Below are positions 36,148 through 44,639 of a DNA stretch of 64,000 nucleotides, piece by piece. Source of the DNA: Pseudonocardia autotrophica (GTDB lineage Bacteria; Actinomycetota; Actinomycetes; Mycobacteriales; Pseudonocardiaceae); the NCBI RefSeq assembly GCF_003945385.1, contig NZ_AP018920.1:5952001-6016000 (forward strand), in the 5' to 3' direction. Numbering within the stretch: position 1 is the first letter of the stretch; each line of letters starts with the position of its first letter. The position numbers and the translations under genes were made by a program. The notes beneath the pieces were generated by a model. That model searched no databases. It had not been told where the DNA came from and saw only the letters and a list, made by a program, of their open reading frames with translations.

Positions 36148-36962
36148 GACAGCAGATCGAGCTGGATCGGCTCGCGCACCTGATCGGCGGGCAGCTCCTC
36201 CAGCAGCTCGGGCCCGTTGTTGCGGACGCTGTTGACCTGCGACGACACCGGCCGGATCGCCAGCGCCGCGATCAGCTCCGGGGCGGGCGGGGTGAGCAGC
36301 GCGGTGACCTGCTCGGCGGACGATCCGGCGTTCGGGTCCAGCCAGGCGTCCCAGCTGCCGGGGGCGAGCACCAGCGGCATCCGGTCGTGCACCTGGCCCA
36401 GCGGGCCGACCGCCTCGGTGGTGAGCACGCAGGCGGTCACCAGGCCGTCGGGGTACTTCTCGGCGAGCTCGCCGCCCTTCGGGCGCCAGAACTCCCAGAT
36501 CCCGGCCATGGCCAGGGTCGCGCCGTCGGCGTAGCCGGTGAAGTAGGGCTGCTTGGTCGGCTTGCCCGAGCCGCCGTCGGCCTTCGGCACGGCGTCGTGG
36601 CGCTGCCACTCGTACCAGCCGTCGGCCGGGAACAGGCAGCGCCGTGACGCCACCGCACGGCGGAACGCGGGCTTCTCGGTGACCGTCTCCGAGCGGGCGT
36701 TCACCATCCGGGCGCCCGCCGAGGGATCCTTCGCCCAGAACGGCACCAGGCCCCAGCGGACCGTGCGCAGCGAGCGCTCGGTGACGGTCGGATCGGGCTC
36801 CCCGTCGTCGTCGCGCGGGTGCCGCTGCACGACGACGGTGATGTCCTTGGTCGGCGCGACGTTGTAGTCCGGTCGTTGCGACGTCTCGGCCGTGGCGTCG
36901 ACGGCGTGGAACTCGCCGGCCAGGTCCGCTGGGGCCTTCGTGGAGGCGTAACGGCCGCACAT
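36144..36962 (-). CDS. SOS response-associated peptidase / abasic-site crosslink protein (SRAP, YedK/HMCES)
   Basis: A 272-aa SRAP protein. The sequence begins MCGRYA, so after Met removal the catalytic Cys is N-terminal and can form a thiazolidine link with abasic sites in single-stranded DNA. Conserved blocks [40 protein letters not shown] and VHDRMPLVL with its His follow. ATG at 36962 is fixed by the required Cys2. A ribosome binding site (aagga) is formed by one arm of the inverted repeat shared with aroA. M. tuberculosis Rv3226c is the positional equivalent. Confidence 0.95.
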   Translation of the reverse strand: MCGRYASTKAPADLAGEFHAVDATAETSQRPDYNVAPTKDITVVVQRHPRDDDGEPDPTVTERSLRTVRWGLVPFWAKDPSAGARMVNARSETVTEKPAFRRAVASRRCLFPADGWYEWQRHDAVPKADGGSGKPTKQPYFTGYADGATLAMAGIWEFWRPKGGELAEKYPDGLVTACVLTTEAVGPLGQVHDRMPLVLAPGSWDAWLDPNAGSSAEQVTALLTPPAPELIAALAIRPVSSQVNSVRNNGPELLEELPADQVREPIQLDLLS

Positions 36963-36966
36963 GCGC

Positions 36967-36994
36967 CCCATCCTTCCACGTGCGGAAGGATGGG
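36967..36994. repeat. 11-bp inverted repeat carrying the ribosome binding sites of two divergent genes
   Basis: cccatccttcc (36967-36977) and ggaaggatggg (36984-36994) are perfect inverse copies with a 6-nt spacer. Each arm places AAGGA 7-8 nt before the start codon of its gene, the SRAP gene on the minus strand and aroA on the plus strand. Confidence 0.85.
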
Positions 36995-36997
36995 AGC

Positions 36998-38293
36998 GTG
37001 AGCTTCTGGTCCGCACCCACGCCCGCCGCCCCGGTGACCGGCACCGTCTCGGTGCCCGGCTCGAAGTCGGTCACCAACCGTGCCCTGCTGCTCGCCGGGC
37101 TGTCCGGCGGCGCCTGCCGGGTCGACGGCGCCCCGCCGACCCGCGACACCACGCTGATGACCGGCGCGCTGGCGGCACTCGGCGTGCCCGTCACCACCGA
37201 GGGCGACACGGTGCGGACCGGCGCGCACGACGGGCTGCGCGGTGGCACGGCGCAGGCCCCGGTGCAGGTGGACTGCGGGCTGGCCGGGACGGTGATGCGG
37301 TTCGTACCGCCCGCCGCGGCGACCACCCGCGGCGAGGTGCGGTTCGACGGCGACCCGCACGCCCGGGAGCGGCCGATGGGCACGGTGCTCGACGCGCTGC
37401 GCACGCTCGGCGCCCGGATCGAGGGCGACGCGCTGCCGTTCCGGATGGGCGGCGACGAGCCGGCCCGCGGGGGCGAGGTCACCATCGACGCGTCGGCGTC
37501 GTCCCAGTTCGTGTCCGGTCTGCTGCTCTCCGGGGCCCGTTTCGAGCGCGGCGTGACGCTGCGGCACTCCGGCCCGCCGGTGCCGTCGCTGCCGCACATC
37601 GCGATGACCGTCGACATGCTGCGGGCGGCCGGTGTCACCGTGCACGACGACGAGCCCGACACCTGGCGGGTGGAGCCCGGCCCGATCACGGTGCGGGACT
37701 GGGCGATCGAGCCGGACCTGTCGAACGCCGCGGTGTTCCTGGCCGCGGCGGCCGTGACCGGCGGCCGGGTGACGGTGCGCGGCTGGCCGTCGGAGACCAC
37801 CCAGCCCGGGGTGCACCTGCTGCCGGTGCTGGAACAGTTCGGCGCCCGCGTCGAGCACGGGCCGGACGGGCTCACCGTCACCGGCCCGGACCGGCTGTCC
37901 GGGGTGGACGTCGACCTGCGCGACGCGGGCGAGCTCGCCCCGACCGTGGCCGCGGTCGCCGCGCTGGCGACTGGGGTGTCCCGGCTGCGCGGCATCGGGC
38001 ACGTGCGGGGCCACGAGACCGACCGGCTCGCCGCGCTGGCCACCGAGATCACCGCGCTGGGCGGCTCGGTCACCGAGACCGACGACGGCCTGCTGATCGA
38101 TCCGAAGCCGCTCACCGGGCGTCAGGACCGGCCGTGGGGCGCCTACGCCGACCACCGGATGGCGACCGCGGGCGCGATCGTCGGGCTGGTCGTGCCGGGT
38201 GTCCTGGTCGACGACATCGGCTGCACCGACAAGACGATCCCGGACTTCCCCGGCCGCTGGTCGGCCTTGCTCGGGATCACCGAGGGTCGCTGA
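36998..38293 (+). CDS. aroA: 3-phosphoshikimate 1-carboxyvinyltransferase (EPSP synthase)
   Basis: A 431-aa EPSP synthase, the sixth step of the shikimate pathway. Seen: the N-terminal [19 protein letters not shown] with the phosphate-binding Lys, the [13 protein letters not shown] loop (a GTxxR motif), [14 protein letters not shown], and the C-terminal [15 protein letters not shown]. The GTG at 36998 is preferred over an in-frame GTG at 36980 because AAGGA at 36986-36990 serves it and the fold begins at SFWSAPTP. Followed at 2 bp by rsgA, as in mycobacteria. Confidence 0.96.
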   Translation: MSFWSAPTPAAPVTGTVSVPGSKSVTNRALLLAGLSGGACRVDGAPPTRDTTLMTGALAALGVPVTTEGDTVRTGAHDGLRGGTAQAPVQVDCGLAGTVMRFVPPAAATTRGEVRFDGDPHARERPMGTVLDALRTLGARIEGDALPFRMGGDEPARGGEVTIDASASSQFVSGLLLSGARFERGVTLRHSGPPVPSLPHIAMTVDMLRAAGVTVHDDEPDTWRVEPGPITVRDWAIEPDLSNAAVFLAAAAVTGGRVTVRGWPSETTQPGVHLLPVLEQFGARVEHGPDGLTVTGPDRLSGVDVDLRDAGELAPTVAAVAALATGVSRLRGIGHVRGHETDRLAALATEITALGGSVTETDDGLLIDPKPLTGRQDRPWGAYADHRMATAGAIVGLVVPGVLVDDIGCTDKTIPDFPGRWSALLGITEGR

Positions 38294-38295
38294 CG

Positions 38296-39306
38296 GTGCC
38301 CCGCCACGACCGGCTCGACGAGTCCGATGTCCGGATCCGCCCGGGTCGCCGCGGTTCCCGGCCACGGAGCAAGCGGCGGCCCGCGCACGCCGACGCCTCG
38401 CGGGCGATGGTCACCGCGGTCGACCGCGGACGCTGGACGTGCGCCCCGGACTCCGATCCGCAGCGGCCGCCGGTGGTCGCGATGCGGGCCCGCGAGCTCG
38501 GCCGGACCCCGGTCGTCGTCGGGGACCTGGTGGACCTGGTCGGGGACCTGTCCGGGGAACCGGACACGCTCGCCCGGATCGTGCGGGTCGCCGGCCGGGA
38601 CACCGTGCTGCGCCGCACCGCCGACGACAACGACCCCTACGAGCGGGTCGTCGTCGCGAACGCCCAGCGGCTGATCGTCGTCACCGCGGTGGCCGATCCG
38701 CAGCCGCGTACCGGGTTCGTCGACCGCTGCCTGGTCGCGGCCTACGCCGGTGGCCTGGAGCCGGTGCTCTGCCTGACCAAGTCCGACCTGACCGATCCGG
38801 AGCCGTTCGCGGCGCAGTACCGCGAGCTCGGGGTGCCGCTGGTGGTCACCGGGCGGTCGGTGGACGGCCCGCCGGCCGGTCTGGAGGACCTGCGGTCGGT
38901 GCTGGCCGGTCGGTTGTGCGCGCTGGTCGGTCACTCCGGTGTCGGCAAGTCCACGTTGGTCAACGCGATCGTCCCGGCCGCGGACCAGGCCATCGGCCGG
39001 GTGTCCGGGGTCGGCAAGGGCAGGCACACCACGACCGCGGCGCTGGCCTTCCCGCACGCCGAGGGCTGGGTCGTCGACACGCCGGGCATCCGGTCGTTCG
39101 GGCTGGCGCACGTCGGGCCGGACGACGTCGTCGCCGCGTTCGGCGATCTCGCCACCGCGATCGAGGACTGCCCGCGCGGCTGCGGCCACCTCGGGCCGCC
39201 CGCCGACCCGGAGTGTGCACTGGACGACCTGGTGGCCGCCGGCTCGCTCGGCGGAGGCAGACTCGAGGCGTTGCGCCGCATCCTCGTGGCGCTCCATCAG
39301 GGCTGA
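38296..39306 (+). CDS. rsgA: Ribosome small-subunit-dependent GTPase A
   Basis: A 336-aa circularly permuted GTPase that helps mature the 30S subunit. Order: OB-fold region (about 50-105), G4 LTKSDL, G5-like VVTGRS, G1 GHSGVGKST (about residue 213), G2 TTT, G3 DTPG, then a C-terminal zinc knuckle DCPRGCGHLG-x6-EC. GTG start 2 bp after the aroA stop. The first 25 residues are very basic. Confidence 0.95.
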   Translation: MPRHDRLDESDVRIRPGRRGSRPRSKRRPAHADASRAMVTAVDRGRWTCAPDSDPQRPPVVAMRARELGRTPVVVGDLVDLVGDLSGEPDTLARIVRVAGRDTVLRRTADDNDPYERVVVANAQRLIVVTAVADPQPRTGFVDRCLVAAYAGGLEPVLCLTKSDLTDPEPFAAQYRELGVPLVVTGRSVDGPPAGLEDLRSVLAGRLCALVGHSGVGKSTLVNAIVPAADQAIGRVSGVGKGRHTTTAALAFPHAEGWVVDTPGIRSFGLAHVGPDDVVAAFGDLATAIEDCPRGCGHLGPPADPECALDDLVAAGSLGGGRLEALRRILVALHQG

Positions 39307-39325
39307 CCATCAGGGCGGAGGCGAT

Positions 39326-40195
39326 GTGCCGGAACGGCGAGCGGCACCGCTGCTGCGGGTCGTGCTCTGCGCCGTCCTGCTCACCGGCGCGCTGACCGGG
39401 TGCGCGTGGCCCGGCTCGATGGGCTCCGCCCCTCCCCCGCCGTCCGACGGCAGCACCGACACCGGCAGTGCCGACGGCACCGGCACGACCGGTACGACCC
39501 TGCCCAAGTACTACGATCCGGCACCGCTGATCGCCGACGTCGGCGCCCGCACCCGGTCGGACGGCGGTGTCGCGATGTCGGTGGCCGGGACCCTGACCGC
39601 CGATACCGATCCGGTCCCCGTCACCGGGGAGGGCTCCGTCCGGTTCGCCCCGGAGGGCGGCGCACCCGCGGTCCGCCTGGACCTGCGGTCCGGGCCGGAG
39701 GGCAGCCCGCCCGACACGACCGGGGTCGTCCGGATCGGCGAGCGCACCTGGCTGCACCCGCAGGACGCCGCGGACTGGGTCGAGCCCGGGATCGGCCCGA
39801 TCGCGCCGGACCGGATCGCCGACGCCACGGTCGCCGCGAACGTCGCCGCCGGTGTCGATCCGCTGGCCGCAATCGCCCGCTACCCGGATGCCGTGCTGGT
39901 CGCCGACGCCCGCGACTCCGACGTCGACGGGACCCCGGTCGTGCACTACACGCTCGTGGTCGACCTGGTCCGGGCGATCGCGGTGGAGACCGAGCCGGCC
40001 CGGCTGGCCGCGCTGACCGCCCAGCAACAGGCGGGTGTGACCCGGATCAGTACCGAGATCTGGCTGGACGCCGACCGGCGCCCGCTGCGTGCGCGGCTGC
40101 GCCAGCAGCTGCCCGACGCCGGCACCCTGGACCTGCTGCTGCGCTACCGGGACTGGGGCAGCCCGGTCAGCATCGAGCCCCCGGTGCGGGGCTGA
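39326..40195 (+). CDS. Putative lipoprotein, LppX/LprG-like
   Basis: A 289-aa exported lipoprotein: signal RVVLCAVLLTGALTGC with lipid-modified Cys26, then a Ser/Pro/Gly/Thr-rich linker (27-62), then a mixed alpha/beta domain (SVAGTLTADTDPVPVTGEG, VRIGERTWLHP, TRISTEIWLDADRRPLRAR). The strand pattern resembles the LppX/LprG lipid-carrier fold, but identity is too low for certainty. GTG at 39326 with ggag 5 nt upstream, 19 bp after rsgA, so probably in the same operon. A related lipoprotein gene follows rsgA in some actinobacteria. Confidence 0.75.
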   Translation: MPERRAAPLLRVVLCAVLLTGALTGCAWPGSMGSAPPPPSDGSTDTGSADGTGTTGTTLPKYYDPAPLIADVGARTRSDGGVAMSVAGTLTADTDPVPVTGEGSVRFAPEGGAPAVRLDLRSGPEGSPPDTTGVVRIGERTWLHPQDAADWVEPGIGPIAPDRIADATVAANVAAGVDPLAAIARYPDAVLVADARDSDVDGTPVVHYTLVVDLVRAIAVETEPARLAALTAQQQAGVTRISTEIWLDADRRPLRARLRQQLPDAGTLDLLLRYRDWGSPVSIEPPVRG

Positions 40196-40210
40196 GACCC
40201 GGTCACCGGC

Positions 40211-40774
40211 TCAGTCGCCCGGCCGGCCCCACAGCCGTTCCAGCACCGCCCGCAGCGTGTCCGCGCCCACCACGCCGGGCCGGGCGAGCTCCACCGAGTC
40301 GAGCGCCTCGACGGCCGCGACGGTCACCTCCTCCAGCACGTCGGTGCCGGGGCCGGTGTCGACCAGCCCGAGCGCGACGGCGTTGCCGAACGCGGACCGC
40401 AGCCAGCCGGTGAGCGCCGGGCGCGCGCCCGGCACGGCGAGGATCGCCCGGTCCTCGGGGTGCTCGTCGAGCGCGGCGACGAGCCGCCGGTGCGCCCGGG
40501 CCAGCGCCGCCCAGAACGACGGCGGGTCCGGCGCGTCGGTCCAGTCGCCCAGCGCGGCGGCGAGCCGGGCGACGGTGTCGTCGCGGACCGCGTCGAACAG
40601 GTCGTCACGGCCGTCGAACCAGGTGTAGGCCGCCGAGCGGGAGAAGCCGGCGTCGACCGCGATCGCGTTGAGCGAAGCGCCGTCGCGACCCTCCCGGGCC
40701 AGGTGGTCGCGGGCGACGGCGAGGATCGCGGTGCGGGTCGCGGCGGGCAGCCGGTCGAAGCGGGGCAACGGCAC
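40211..40774 (-). CDS. TetR-family transcriptional regulator
   Basis: A 187-aa TetR regulator. N-terminal HTH: RTAILAVARDHLAREGRDGASLNAIAVDAGFSRSAAYTWFDGRDDLF. The C-terminal ligand domain is helical and rich in Ala, with no recognisable ligand motif. GTG start at 40774, 5 bp after the stop of the upstream membrane protein gene, so the pair is one transcript. The likely operator is the palindrome at 41320-41331. Confidence 0.9.
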   Translation of the reverse strand: MPLPRFDRLPAATRTAILAVARDHLAREGRDGASLNAIAVDAGFSRSAAYTWFDGRDDLFDAVRDDTVARLAAALGDWTDAPDPPSFWAALARAHRRLVAALDEHPEDRAILAVPGARPALTGWLRSAFGNAVALGLVDTGPGTDVLEEVTVAAVEALDSVELARPGVVGADTLRAVLERLWGRPGD

Positions 40775-40779
40775 GGTCG

Positions 40780-41292
40780 TCAGGCTCCCACGGTGGCCGC
40801 CGCGCGCAGCCCGCGGTCGATCCGGACGGTGTGCACCCAGTGCACCCCCCACAGCGCCAGCGCGAGCCCTCCGGTGACGACACCGACCGGGCCGGGCAGC
40901 AGCGAGGCGATCTGCAGCACGCACCAGCCGATGCCGGTGGCCAGCCAGATCCGCACATCGCCGGGAGCGGCCCGCCCGTCGGCCCGCAGAGTGCGTGCGA
41001 TCGCCCGGACGATGAAGAAGTCCTCCACGAAGTTGAACGGCACCGCGAACATCCACCACACCGCCCGCGGGGACTCCGCACGCCGGTCCGGCGGAACCAG
41101 CTCGGCGAGCCGCTGCAGGGTGCGGCAGTAGAGCGCGACCAGCACCAGGAACGCGACGACGGCGAGCACCGCCCCGGCCGGGCCGAGCAGGCGCAGCTCG
41201 CCGAGGATCCCGGCGCCCCACTGCGGCGCCCACAGCGGCTGGGCCAGCAGGACGACGACGGGCAACGTCAGGACCACGGTCACCGGGCGCAC
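40780..41292 (-). CDS. Membrane protein co-transcribed with a TetR regulator
   Basis: A 170-aa protein with four to five hydrophobic segments: VTVVLTLPVVVLLAQPLWA, then VLAVVAFLVLVALYC, then AVWWMFAVPFNFVEDFFIV, then ATGIGWCVLQIASLL and VVTGGLALALWGVHWV. No family recognised for sure; it may be a permease-like or DUF-type protein. GTG at 41292 is preferred because ggagg lies 8 nt upstream; a start at 41328 would run through the palindrome. Confidence 0.75.
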   Translation of the reverse strand: MRPVTVVLTLPVVVLLAQPLWAPQWGAGILGELRLLGPAGAVLAVVAFLVLVALYCRTLQRLAELVPPDRRAESPRAVWWMFAVPFNFVEDFFIVRAIARTLRADGRAAPGDVRIWLATGIGWCVLQIASLLPGPVGVVTGGLALALWGVHWVHTVRIDRGLRAAATVGA

Positions 41293-41319
41293 GACGGCCA
41301 CCTCCGATTGCGGACAACA

Positions 41320-41331
41320 TGTGTGCACACA
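41320..41331. promoter_or_regulatory. Candidate TetR operator palindrome
   Basis: tgtgtgcacaca is a perfect 12-bp palindrome; a second gtgcac follows at 41334. It lies 28 bp upstream of the membrane protein/TetR operon start, where a TetR repressor would be expected to bind. Confidence 0.5.
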
Positions 41332-41372
41332 CTGTGCACGCGCTGCGTCCAGGAAGCAACGGGATTGCCGGA

Positions 41373-41879
41373 TCAGCCCAGCTCGACCAGGAACGGCAGC
41401 TCGGACGGGTCGTACCAGGCCAGCTCGAAGTCCTCCGCCTCGCCGATCAGGAACTCGGCATCCAGATCACCGAGGTCGGCCTTGTCGACCACCCCCGCTG
41501 CCTCGCGGACGGCGTGCTCGGCCTCCGGGAGGTCGACGTGCACCGCCGCGATCTTCGCCACCGGGACCGGGCCGGTCACCCGGACCGCGCCGTCGTCGAG
41601 ATCGGGCCGCAGGGTGACGTCGTCGGTGTCCGCGGCGACGACCACCCGCCGCGGCGGGGTGCCGTCCTCACCGAGCCCGAACTCGACGGCGAGCAACCGC
41701 AGCGACGCCCGCGCCGCCTCGCTGAGCGCGGCGTACTCCAGCTCCTCGTCGTCGCCGCTCACATAGGACTCGCGCAACTTCGGGGTCAGCGCGAACCCGG
41801 TTCCGCCGAGCGGCTCGAAGGTGCCGGTGGACACGGTCCGGGCCAGCATGGGCCAGGTCGCCGGGAGGTAGATCCGCAC
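41373..41879 (-). CDS. DUF6912 family protein
   Basis: A 168-aa acidic soluble protein beginning MRIYLPATWPMLARTV, the conserved opening I associate with DUF6912. The rest holds TGFALTPKLRESYVSGDDEELEYAALSEAARAS-like blocks, VVVAADTDD and an acidic C-terminus ending in FELAWYDPSELPFLVEL. No catalytic motif. GTG start with aaagga 10 nt upstream. It follows the WS/DGAT gene by 20 bp on the same strand; M. tuberculosis has a similar small protein gene in the same neighbourhood. Confidence 0.75.
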   Translation of the reverse strand: MRIYLPATWPMLARTVSTGTFEPLGGTGFALTPKLRESYVSGDDEELEYAALSEAARASLRLLAVEFGLGEDGTPPRRVVVAADTDDVTLRPDLDDGAVRVTGPVPVAKIAAVHVDLPEAEHAVREAAGVVDKADLGDLDAEFLIGEAEDFELAWYDPSELPFLVELG

Positions 41880-41899
41880 GTGGGGTGGGTCCTTTCTCG

Positions 41900-43342
41900 C
41901 TACTGCCGCAGGGTGTCGAGGAGCTCCTCGAGCGACTCGTTCACCATCCCGGCGAGCACATCGATGTCGCCCATCGCGTCCCGGTCGCCGTTGAGTCCGT
42001 AGTAGACGCCACCGTCGTAGCTGGTGAGCCCGATGGAGACGGCCTGGCCCTTGGCCAGCGGCACCACCGGGAACATCTCCAGCATCTGGGCACCGGCCGC
42101 GTACAGCGGGAACTGCGGGCCGGGGACGTTCGTGACGACCAGATTGAAGAAGTGCCGGGACATGCCGCTGGCGGCACGTGCCCCGACCGCGTGCAGGGTC
42201 GGCGGGGCGAACCCGCCGATCCGGACGAGCGTGTCGGCGCCGACGGCGTCGCCGGTGTCGGTGTGCTCGCGCATCTGGTGGGTCACCTGGTGCAGCCGCA
42301 CCAGCGGGCTCGGCTCACCCACCGGCAGATCCACCAGGAACGAGGCCACCCGGTTGCCCAGCGAGCCACCGGTCGCCGAGCTGGGCACGTCGCCCTCCCC
42401 GCGCACCGACAGCGGGACCAGCGCCCGCACCGACGACGACCCGCCGACCGGTTCACCGCGCGACATCAGCCAGGTGCGCAGCGCACCCGCGATCACCGCG
42501 AGCACGACGTCGTTCACGTCGCAGCCGTAGGCCGCCCGGACCTTGCGGTAGTCCTCCAGGTCGGTGCGGGCGAGAGCGAACCGCCGCTGGGTCGAGATCT
42601 CCGCGTTCAGCGGCAATCCGGGCGCCCGGCGTCCCGCGGTGCGCGCCATCGTGAGCACCTTGCCCGCGGCCCGGCCGACCTTCCCGACCGTCGCCAGCGC
42701 GTCCCCGGTGGCGACCCGGACGTTGTCCACGATCTCGGTCGGCCGGGTGATCGCCTCGCCGATCGCGTCCAGCACCAGCTGGCCGTCGCTCGGCTCCGGC
42801 CGCGGCATCCACAGCTCGTCCGGTGTCTCCCGGGGCTCGGCCGACACGTCCAGGATGACCTGCCCGATGTCGATCGCGGAGATCCCGTCGACCATCGCCT
42901 GGTGGGTCTTGGTGAGGATCGCGACCCGGCCGTCCTTCCCGCTGCCGCGGCCGGCCGACGCCGGGGCGAGACCCTCGATCAGGTACATCTCCCACAGCGG
43001 CCGGGAGTGGTCCAGCGGCCGCGACATCAGCCGTCCGACCAGGTCGGTGAGCTGGTCCTCGCTGCCCGGGCGGGGCAGCGCGGAGCGCCGCACGTGATAG
43101 GCGATGTCGAACTCGGGATCGTCGACCCAGACCGGCCGGGCCAGGTTGCCGGGCACGTGCCGGACCTTCTGCCGGAACCGTGGCACCAGCGCGAGCCGCT
43201 GCTCGATCAGCTCGACCAGCCGGTCGTAGTCCAGGCCGTCCCGTGGGCGGTCGAACACGGAGACGCCGCCGACGTGCATGGGCGTGGTCGCCTCCTCGAT
43301 GTAGAGGAAGGAGGCGTCGAGTGCGGAGAGCCGGGACGGCAT
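41900..43342 (-). CDS. Wax ester synthase/diacylglycerol acyltransferase (WS/DGAT) family protein
   Basis: A 480-aa WS/DGAT protein that would esterify diacylglycerol or fatty alcohols with acyl-CoA to give storage lipid. N-terminal LSALDASFLYIEEATTPMHVG and the C-terminal NVPGPQFPLYAAGA block are typical. The active-site motif, normally HHxxxDG, reads H147-Q148-AMV-D152-G153, so the second His is Gln. The ATG at 43342 has TAGGAT 7 nt upstream and no ribosome binding site: likely leaderless. Followed by the DUF6912 gene. M. tuberculosis tgs3 lies at the same relative position. Confidence 0.92.
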   Translation of the reverse strand: MPSRLSALDASFLYIEEATTPMHVGGVSVFDRPRDGLDYDRLVELIEQRLALVPRFRQKVRHVPGNLARPVWVDDPEFDIAYHVRRSALPRPGSEDQLTDLVGRLMSRPLDHSRPLWEMYLIEGLAPASAGRGSGKDGRVAILTKTHQAMVDGISAIDIGQVILDVSAEPRETPDELWMPRPEPSDGQLVLDAIGEAITRPTEIVDNVRVATGDALATVGKVGRAAGKVLTMARTAGRRAPGLPLNAEISTQRRFALARTDLEDYRKVRAAYGCDVNDVVLAVIAGALRTWLMSRGEPVGGSSSVRALVPLSVRGEGDVPSSATGGSLGNRVASFLVDLPVGEPSPLVRLHQVTHQMREHTDTGDAVGADTLVRIGGFAPPTLHAVGARAASGMSRHFFNLVVTNVPGPQFPLYAAGAQMLEMFPVVPLAKGQAVSIGLTSYDGGVYYGLNGDRDAMGDIDVLAGMVNESLEELLDTLRQ

Positions 43343-43349
43343 GGTCGAG

Positions 43350-43372
43350 ATCCTACGTGCGCGTGGGACTCT
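43350..43372. promoter_or_regulatory. Divergent leaderless promoters of the WS/DGAT and SpoU genes
   Basis: Minus strand: TAGGAT (43355-43350), 7 nt before the WS/DGAT ATG at 43342. Plus strand: GACTCT (43367-43372), 7 nt before GTG 43380; this fits only the A2/T6 core and is weaker. Confidence 0.5.
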
Positions 43373-43379
43373 GGTCGGC

Positions 43380-44156
43380 GTGACCGACCCCGCCGCCCCC
43401 GTCGTGTCCGCAGTGTCACCCAAGGACCGGTTCATCACCGTGTACGGCCGCAAACCGGTCCTCGAGGCACTCGCCGACGACGGACTGGAGGTCGACAAGG
43501 TGATCCTCGCGGACTCGGTCCGCGGTGGCGGCGAACGCGAGATCACCGCCGCCGCGCGCCGGCGCGGGGTGCCGGTGCAGCGGGCGTCGGCGCAGCGGGT
43601 GAAGGTGCTGGCCGGCAACGGCAGGCACGACCAGGGTGTGCTCGCCGACGTCGTCGCCCCGCGGATGTCACCGCTGGCGCCGTTCCTGTCCGATCTGGGC
43701 ACCAGGCGCCCGGCGTCGGTGCTGGTGCTCGACGCCGTCACGAACCCGTCGAACGTCGGGATGCTGCTGCGCAGCGCGACCGCCGCCGGCCTGGACGGTG
43801 TGCTGCTCCCCCGCCGCGGCGTGCCGGCGATCGATCCACTGGTGATCAAGGCGTCGGCCGGGGTGGCCTTCTCCGCGCCGGTGCTCCGCTGCGCCACCGC
43901 CGCCGAGGGGATCGACCTGATGCACGGGGCCGGGTTCTCGGTGTTCGGGCTGGACGCGGGCGGTGAGTCACTGCTCGACGCCGACCTGCCGCCGCGGGTG
44001 GCGCTGGTGCTCGGCAACGAGACCGACGGCCTGACCGAGGCCGTCCGCGAGCGCTGCGACGGCATCCTGTCGCTGCCCCTGTTCGGCGGCGTGGAGTCGC
44101 TCAACGTGGCCTCGGCCGGAGCGATCGCGGCCTACGAGCTGCTGCGCCGCCGCTGA
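43380..44156 (+). CDS. SpoU-family RNA 2'-O-methyltransferase (RlmB/TrmH-like)
   Basis: A 258-aa SPOUT methyltransferase. An N-terminal L30e-like substrate domain (VYGRKPVLEAL, about 1-80) is followed by the knotted catalytic domain with motif 1 NPSNVGMLLRSA, motif 2 LVLGNETDGLT and motif 3 SLNVASAGAIAAYEL. The target could be rRNA (RlmB-type) or tRNA. GTG at 43380 is preferred; an ATG at 43341 would overlap the start codon of the divergent gene. Its 3' end overlaps the DoxX gene by 25 bp, in opposite orientation. Confidence 0.9.
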   Translation: MTDPAAPVVSAVSPKDRFITVYGRKPVLEALADDGLEVDKVILADSVRGGGEREITAAARRRGVPVQRASAQRVKVLAGNGRHDQGVLADVVAPRMSPLAPFLSDLGTRRPASVLVLDAVTNPSNVGMLLRSATAAGLDGVLLPRRGVPAIDPLVIKASAGVAFSAPVLRCATAAEGIDLMHGAGFSVFGLDAGGESLLDADLPPRVALVLGNETDGLTEAVRERCDGILSLPLFGGVESLNVASAGAIAAYELLRRR

Positions 44157-44557
44157 CCCGGCCCGGTCGTCGACCAGGCGATCGCCAGGCAACCCAGCAG
44201 CAGCGCCGGGGCCAGGGTCAGTGCCCCCGAGTTGCCGCCGAGGATCCCGCCGAACAGCACGGCGCCGGCCATCACCAGCGCCAGCACCCCGGCGGCGATC
44301 CGGGTCCCCGCGGCACCGCCCGCCGCGGCGATCAGCGCGATCCCGCCGAGCACCTCCGCGGCGCCGGTCGCGTACACGAGCAGCGACGACTCCGGCAGCG
44401 ACCAGCCGCCGAACGAGCTCACCCAGCCGTCGTGCTCGGTGAACTTCGGCAGCCCGTACACCACGAACAGCATCCCGACCACGATCCGCAGCACCGCAGC
44501 GAGCCAGGGCATCCTCGGATGCGCCCCGGTCCGCAGCACCGCCCGCACGGTATTCAC
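44132..44557 (-). CDS. DoxX-family membrane protein
   Basis: A 141-aa DoxX/DoxD-like protein with four membrane helices: LAAVLRIVVGMLFVVYGLPKF (signature start), LLVYATGAAEVLGGIALIAA, IAAGVLALVMAGAVLFGG and ALLLGCLAIAWST. In mycobacteria a DoxX protein works with superoxide dismutase and SseA in thiol-oxidant defence; here it stands alone. GTG start at 44557. Convergent with and overlapping the SpoU gene. Confidence 0.88.
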   Translation of the reverse strand: MNTVRAVLRTGAHPRMPWLAAVLRIVVGMLFVVYGLPKFTEHDGWVSSFGGWSLPESSLLVYATGAAEVLGGIALIAAAGGAAGTRIAAGVLALVMAGAVLFGGILGGNSGALTLAPALLLGCLAIAWSTTGPGQRRRSSS

Positions 44558-44626
44558 TCCACCACTCCGTCCCGCGAAGTGCACATCCCGCCCACTCCGT
44601 CCCACCCGTAATCCGGTGCGGGTACC

Positions 44627-44632
44627 TACCCT
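44627..44632 (+). promoter_or_regulatory. -10 hexamer TACCCT of the FMN dehydrogenase gene
   Basis: TACCCT lies 7 nt before the ATG at 44640; no ribosome binding site between. Same sequence and spacing as at 11269. Confidence 0.55.
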
Positions 44633-44639
44633 GGCGTGC

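Noticed and set aside
43341..43380. ATG at 43341 as the start of the SpoU methyltransferase gene
   Set aside because: It would overlap the start codon of the divergent WS/DGAT gene and its promoter; GTG 43380 has a candidate -10 box and begins near the fold.
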